A DNA stretch of 64,000 bases from Allodiplogaster sudhausi (lineage: Eukaryota > Nematoda > Chromadorea > Rhabditida > Diplogasteridae). A program made the translations under genes and the position numbers. Under the pieces are notes generated by a model. That model was not told the origin of the DNA. It saw only the letters and a program-made list of their open reading frames with translations, and did not search any database. Within the stretch, counting starts at the first letter, position 1; every line of letters begins with the position of its first letter. Shown here piece after piece: positions 58,746 to 64,000 of the stretch. The stretch spans positions 1,337,501 through 1,401,500 of the forward strand of contig CALZFC010000045.1 in NCBI GenBank assembly GCA_945643635.1. Direction: 5' to 3'.

Positions 58746-59337
58746 TCATGGGTTGTACTCAATGGGGAGATTCTTGCGGCGGACCATGCCGTCGCCCTGG
58801 AACCACTCGCGGCGGAACTGCTTGGCGGCGCCGTCCGGAGTATTGGTCCACTCGATGGTGATGCGATCGTTGTTCGTGTCCTCCTGGAATTAAAATTAAA
58901 TAATGAGAAAAGGTGAAGTTATTTTAATTATTTATTTAGACATCTGAATTACTTTCATTATTTTTATTTTGAACCTGGCCGTAGGCGAAGGCGTCACAGG
59001 AGACGGCAACGAGGACGGGCTCCTTGGGGTCGAGAACGCCGCTGGCCGGGTCGACACCGAGACGCTTCATGTTCGTGGTCTTGAAGGCCCAGCCGATACG
59101 GCGAGCAGAGCTGTTGATCACCTAAAATATAAAAAAAACTTGACGATTTATCATAATACTCTAGTTAGGATCGAGGAGCAGGTCGGGAGAAGAGAGATTT
59201 TTTTCGGATTACAGAAGGGAAAAAAGAGCATTCCTAACCTTGATGTGGTAGGTGTGCTTGTCGTCGTAGGGCGCGTTGAAGACGACCTTGGAGTTGGGCT
59301 GAGTGGCGATGTCGCCGGGAGGAATGGACTGAGCCAT
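58746..59337 (-). CDS. msp: Major sperm protein, copy 2 (3 exons)
   Basis: Exons 59337-59239, 59121-58975 and 58883-58746, with the same lengths (99, 147, 138 nt) and phases as copy 1. The 127-residue product is identical to copy 1, although introns and some third positions differ, which indicates strong purifying selection or gene conversion. A TATA box (CATATAAAAG, minus strand, about 59421-59430) and a conserved 110-bp upstream block match copy 1; a poly(A) signal lies near 58703. No GNAT gene is next to it. Role as for copy 1: sperm motility filament subunit. Confidence 0.97.
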
Positions 59338-59418
59338 GGCTTGGAGGAGGAGAAGTGAAGTGGAGAGGAGAGCAGAGAAGCGCAGTCAACGACTGATGAA
59401 CATTCCTCTGGAAAGCAC

Positions 59419-59431
59419 TCTTTTATATGAT
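59419..59431 (-). promoter_or_regulatory. TATA box of MSP copy 2
   Basis: TCATATAAAAGAG on the minus strand at the position homologous to the TATA box of copy 1, about 85-95 bp upstream of the ATG. Confidence 0.6.
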
Positions 59432-59519
59432 TTTTTCAGCCGCGAAATTTCCCTTTTCCCCAAAGTCCAACCAAATATTTGTTGAAAATTTTCCAATGGC
59501 ACGGATTATAGATCAAAGT

Positions 59520-60111
59520 TGGAAGAACTTATTACCAAAGGGATTCCGAAGCGATTTTGAATACCTTCAGTATTCCTAATACGTAATTATTCTCCTTCTG
59601 CTATTGCTCGGTCAGTCTGTTTCAATCTTCCATTTCATTTCAATTCTCTCCCTCTATCCCTATCTTTCTTTACCCTCGCTACCTTCCTTTTTCCGTCTCT
59701 TCTTTACTCCATCTCTAATGCATATTCTGCCATCATTCTTGTGCAACAACCACTCTTGACATCTTATTTCAACTGTTTTATTCAGAACACCAAAGGATCA
59801 AGCAGTCTAATTATCTGCTCTATCTGAGAGATCTAGTGACTGGCATTAACAGAGGAAAAGTAGTGACTATCTATTTGATATGCTTATTACATAATTCATT
59901 TCATGCATATTACGGAATAAAAGCTCATAAAAGAGTGAAAGCATTCAGAGGAATGTACTGCTCGTGAGTACGAAGAGAAGATGAGAACCAGCGTAGCATA
60001 CTTTCGTTCAACTGTTAGAATCCCCTCCTGCACCTAATATTCAAGTACATTTCTTTGCCTATCTTTTTTCTCTCGCTATTTCATCGACTGAAATTCTGTG
60101 CCTGCATGCGT

Positions 60112-60157
<46 letters not shown>

Positions 60158-60230
60158 TTTCTCTTTCTCTCTTTCTCAGCTGTTTCTATCCCTCTCTCCT
60201 TTTCTCTCTTTCCTCTATCAAATGGCTTTC
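59520..60230. other. Spacer, no supported gene
   Basis: AT-rich, with (CT)n at 60113-60175. It is the 5' side of MSP copy 2 and the 3' flank of the coiled-coil gene. Confidence 0.5.
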
Positions 60231-60231
60231 A

Positions 60232-63200
60232 CTAAAATCTGAATCTCGGCTGGAGAATGGGTGATGGTGGCTTAGCAGTGGGTGACACGGCGTTCGAAGC
60301 GGGCCGTGGAGGCGGCGGCTTGAACTGCACTGTCTGCACATGAAAATAACAAAATTATTAATTAATTGTTTATTAACGTTGACTAATCGAAGGATTGATC
60401 GGCAACCTTGACATGAAGCGGACTGCCGACGTGCGAGACGCGAAGCGGTCGCGTCGCGGCATTGATATGCGACTGGATGTGGCTGCTGAACGGCAGCTGA
60501 AAAGGCGAGACTCTCCAGCTGGTTGTGATCTGCTTTTCTCGTCCTCTTCTTTCACTCGCTTTCGTCATAGCAGCCCGAACTTTTTATATATTAAATTTGA
60601 TAATTAAAAATAAAAAATAAAAATAAAGTGCTTACATCGACGAGCCCTTTCGGAGCATCAGTACGATCGAGGAGATGTTCCTGCAGCAGAACGTTCAGTG
60701 GCTTCCTGAAAGTGCGCGAAGGTTGTCATTAGTCTCTCTTACCATAAATTCAAAAGAACCGCCACTTCCCTCTATCCATCTTCTTAACGGAAAATGGAAC
60801 TGACTCTTCTTTTTCCTTCCTTCTTCGCCTCTCTGTGGTCGTGCTTTGCTTCTCTGCGCTCTCTTTATCTCTTTGTCTCTCTGCATCCTCTTCTCTCTCG
60901 ACAATGGTCTTCCTTCCGCTGTCCGCCGCATCGAATCTCTCGTGATCCTCTGCTTCCTCGTCCGCTTCGTTGCCAGCCTCTCCGATCTCCTCCAGCGCCA
61001 GTTCCATGGATTTTCGCAGACTTTCCGCGGTGTCCGCTGTCGATGCTCTCTTTGCATGTCGCTGAATTAGTAAACATTTCATATGAAAATCGGCATTTAC
61101 ATAGATAATTTAAATACAAATATCTTCTTATAATTAACAAAGAAATGTTGCCTAAAAAAGAGTTCGCAAGTCAATATCGTGCTAAAGAGAAAAAAAGAAT
61201 TTTCTTCTGACCCTTCGCCGCTCGCGCGCGGAAGGCGCGCTAGATGCCACGGATGCGGAGCGCATTTCGGCGCGGGCGGCCGCAGCCTGTGCAGCGTCGG
61301 CGATGGCGGCCAACTCGGCGGAGCGGCGGCGGCCTCTCTCCGCCACCCGCAGCAGATCTGCGCCCTCTCCCGTCTCCTCTCCTTCTTCCTCCTCCGCATC
61401 TTCTCGAATGACGTCATCTTCAACTTGCACACGATACTGCTCCATGCCGAGTAGACCGCGCACGTACGCCGCGAGGCGGTAGAACTACATAAATTGATTT
61501 TATTATTTTTGTAAATACATATGTACATACATACTACATGCAGGAATTATAAGCTTTAATACGATAATCATCCTGAAATTCCAAGAAGTGAAACCCCGAA
61601 GTGAGAACCTTGGACTCGGCGTCGTCGAGGCGCTGCTCGCTCGTGGCCGTCGGCGGGAGTTGAGGAGATTTGAAGACGTATAAGCTAGAAATTCGAATGC
61701 AATGAATATATCCATTGAAACTCAAATAGAAAGAAAAACAAAAGGAAACAAAATCATCAAATGTAAAAAAAAAAATGAAATAGAACTTAGGGAGCTGAAG
61801 CCGCCTCTCAGTGTCCTGGCGCAGCTCGTGGAGCGTGTTCAGCTGCTCGTCTATTACGTCCAGCTCTCGTTCCGCACCCGAGACCACGCCTGAACTGCCT
61901 GAGCTTCTTCTCTGGTATCAATGCATGAGAGGAAGATGTTAGTTATTAGCAACGCAAGGCCATAATATATTATTATTAATAATCGATCGATAATAAGACA
62001 CTCTTCACAAGCACAAAAGCGAGAAGAATAAGACATTGCATGCTGGGCACTGACTAATCTCACTCTCGGTCTGACTGTGCTTCTCGAGTTCCTCGGCCGT
62101 CTGCCTACTGCGGCCGTCCGGCTCGTCCTCCTTCTCCGCCTCCTCGCCGCCCTCGCCCAGATTCTCGTCTTCGTGATCTGCACCAGTTGGCATTCCGTCT
62201 GAAGAGTGTCCATCGTCGGCCTCTTCATCCTTGCCAGCCTCCTCCTCGACAACCTTTTCTGCCACAGATTCCTCTAGCTCGGGAATTCTTAGCAGAATCT
62301 CAACTGCTTCTTTGCCCTCCTCCGGCTCCTCTTGTCCTCTCGATTGATTCTCGTCAGTCTCTTTTTCCCGTTGAGCTGCTTCCTCCCCTTGTTGTTGCTG
62401 GTCTTCTCTGTTTTCCGTTGTAGAGTCTTCGCTCTGTTCCACTTTCTCCGCAACACTTTCCTCTTCTTCTGCCCTTCCGGGAATAGCTTCATCCTTCGCA
62501 GTGTCCACAGCCTCCTGCTCATTTTCAGTGTGCTCTACAGCATGCTCTTCTTTTTCGGTGCTCTCTTCCACGCCCTCCTCTTCCTCCTCTTCGGCAATTC
62601 TCTCCATGCGATCTGGCGACGGCGCCTGTTGTTCTACGGGAAGAGAAGGCTCTTCAGCTTCTTCCGAAATGAGAACAGTCGGTGACTGAAGACTGGTCTG
62701 TCGTGAGATGGCCGGAGTAGAAGACGCGGACGCCGCGGTCTCCGCCGCCGCCGAAGCATTCGAGTGGCCGTCTGCGGAGTCGGCCCGAAGTGCCGTTTCA
62801 TCTACATTTTTCCATTCTTTACTTTTTTTGCATTTCTAACTAAATATTCTCTCTGCTCGTTTATACATTTCTACTACTATTTCTCTTCCACATCATTCAT
62901 GACTAAATTTTTTATTCTATCATTCCATTATATCCAGTGGGGCCACTTCAACTTCTTGAACGGTGTGATTAATTATTATTAAGAAGTACTTGCTTTCGCT
63001 TATTCTGCACAACAAATTAGCGGACTTATTTCAGTTTTTAAGTTATAAAATGTTATAAAAATCTAATTAAGCGGAAAAGAAGAGAAACCAGGCGAAACAG
63101 CGGTGCTGGTACTTCTTCTGAATCGGAGCACGCCCTGGGACGCGTCGTGCAGCTTCTCCACTTCTTCCGCGAACTCCTCGGCAACGCGCTGCTTTTCCTA

Positions 63201-64000
63201 TATCAAGGAATCTTCTTCTTTGGCCAAAGTATTTATTTCCCTTTCTATTTTATTATGTATACTTCAACAGTTCGTTTATGCGAGTCATTGATGGAAAATG
63301 TATTAGTTGAGACCAAATTAACGAGCAACAGATGCGATCATTCTATTTTTGTCTTCTTTTAAAAATACACTATTTGTTGTACTAAGTAGTGTATTTGTAA
63401 ACAATCAGTGACATACGCTGAGTGCGGTGGTGAGTTGTTGCCTGAGCTCTTGGATGGTCGCGCGCGTTCCCTCCACTTCGGCCTCCCACTTGCTGCTCTC
63501 TTGTCGAAGAGCCTCCTGAAATGTTACATTAACTTCGTATTGTTACTTTAGAATTTAAATTATTAATAAAATAAATCTTATTTTTCGATGTCGTGTATTG
63601 CAAAAAGTAGGATTTGACCCATTGGAGTGAAGAAGAATGAAAGCACCTGATGCGCGACGGAAGCTCGCTCGCCATTGCGGCGCTCTTCGTCGAATAACGC
63701 CTGCAGCTCATCCTAAATAAATTTAAAGGTAGCGTAAATCATTTCAAAATTACTAAAATAAATTTCTCCAACCATCTCAAACTTGAGCAACTCGTTCTTC
63801 TTCTTCTCCTCTTCGGCCGTCGCCTGCAACTCGGCCATCACTTCGAGGTTCACTTCTAAATTGCGAAAAAGTCTTTAGTCTTTTTACAGACGAGGTAGAA
63901 GAAGATAGAATTTTTAATCATTTGCTGATAACCCAAAGATATGCAATTGAATTTCCTTGAGGGACCTCTCTGAAGCACTGGATTCGAATTGCTCCTCTGT
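60232..64000 (-). CDS. Large acidic coiled-coil protein, 3' part (cut by the window edge)
   Basis: Minus-strand exon blocks from the right edge: before 64000 (EEQFESSASERSLKEIQ), about 63855-63775 (VNLEVMAELQATAEEEKKKN), 63710-63648, 63516-63420, about 63200-63095, about 62795-62060, about 61893-61795, about 61680-61575, about 61485-61215, about 61065-60790, about 60705-60640, about 60530-60405 and 60333-60232 (stop, ends LQPRFRF). The first blocks give heptad-like coiled coil (KWEAEVEGTRATIQELRQQL). The 62.1-62.8 kb block is an extremely Glu-rich stretch of about 200 residues beginning after a Ser/Ala-rich segment. Later blocks give more charged helices (ERELDVIDEQLNTLHELRQD). The final exon is Pro-rich. 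No named domain recognised; a scaffold or cytoskeletal role is only a guess. The N-terminus lies beyond the window. Confidence 0.55.

Noticed and set aside
61182..61463. Ala/Glu/Arg-rich block considered as a separate small gene
   Set aside because: It is flanked by splice signals and lies in line with neighbouring coiled-coil exons on the same strand, so it is more likely one exon of the large gene.

Overview
This is nuclear DNA from a nematode. Two identical 127-residue major sperm protein (MSP) genes and a cluster of nematode-type seven-transmembrane chemoreceptors settle the phylum; I cannot name the species. Genes are split by many short introns, AATAAA signals follow several stops, and (GA)n/(CT)n and (TA)n microsatellites fill introns and spacers. 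An unusual share of introns start with GC instead of GT.

Layout. 1-4.7 kb: microsatellite-rich, no gene seen. 4.9-7.5 kb (+): an acidic secreted or membrane protein and, 45 bp after its stop, a small one-helix membrane protein. 8.3-31.2 kb: a family cluster. Three GNAT-fold acetyltransferase paralogs lie on + (A 8.3-10.4, B 24.8-26.9, C 29.0-31.2 kb). Three chemoreceptor paralogs lie on - (R1 11.2-13.1, R2 20.5-22.1, R3 pseudogene 23.3-24.4 kb). An unrecognised conserved gene (15.8-18.6 kb, -) and an MSP gene (28.1-28.7 kb, -) divergent from GNAT-C are also there. 32-41.6 kb (-): two tandem RanGAP genes, an upstream short copy and a downstream full-length copy. 42.3-42.8 kb: a 500-bp hairpin element. 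45.1-50.9 kb (-): a complete 28-exon Argonaute. 52.7-54.8 kb (-): a PHD-finger protein. 55.9-57.9 kb (-): an unrecognised gene. 58.7-59.3 kb (-): the second MSP gene. 60.2 kb to the right edge (-): a large acidic coiled-coil protein, cut by the window.

I joined exons by hand using reading phase, family alignment from memory and splice sites. Nine loci give complete or near-complete in-frame models: GNAT-A and GNAT-C, R1, R2, both MSPs, both RanGAPs and the Argonaute. In each the summed exon length is divisible by three and no internal stop remains. GNAT-B and R3 are broken.

The most interesting points are: (1) about one in seven resolved introns uses a GC donor, with GT/GC switching at the same intron in paralogs; (2) the RanGAP duplicates may be spliced into one 1,089-residue protein carrying two LRR domains, because the downstream copy has lost its ATG while the junction stays open; (3) the Argonaute has an RGG-rich insert just before PAZ; (4) several near-perfect short-range inverted duplications form hairpins, some inside or copied from exons; (5) an MSP+GNAT pair seems to be the unit that was duplicated, leaving an MSP 3'-flank relic at 24.4 kb.
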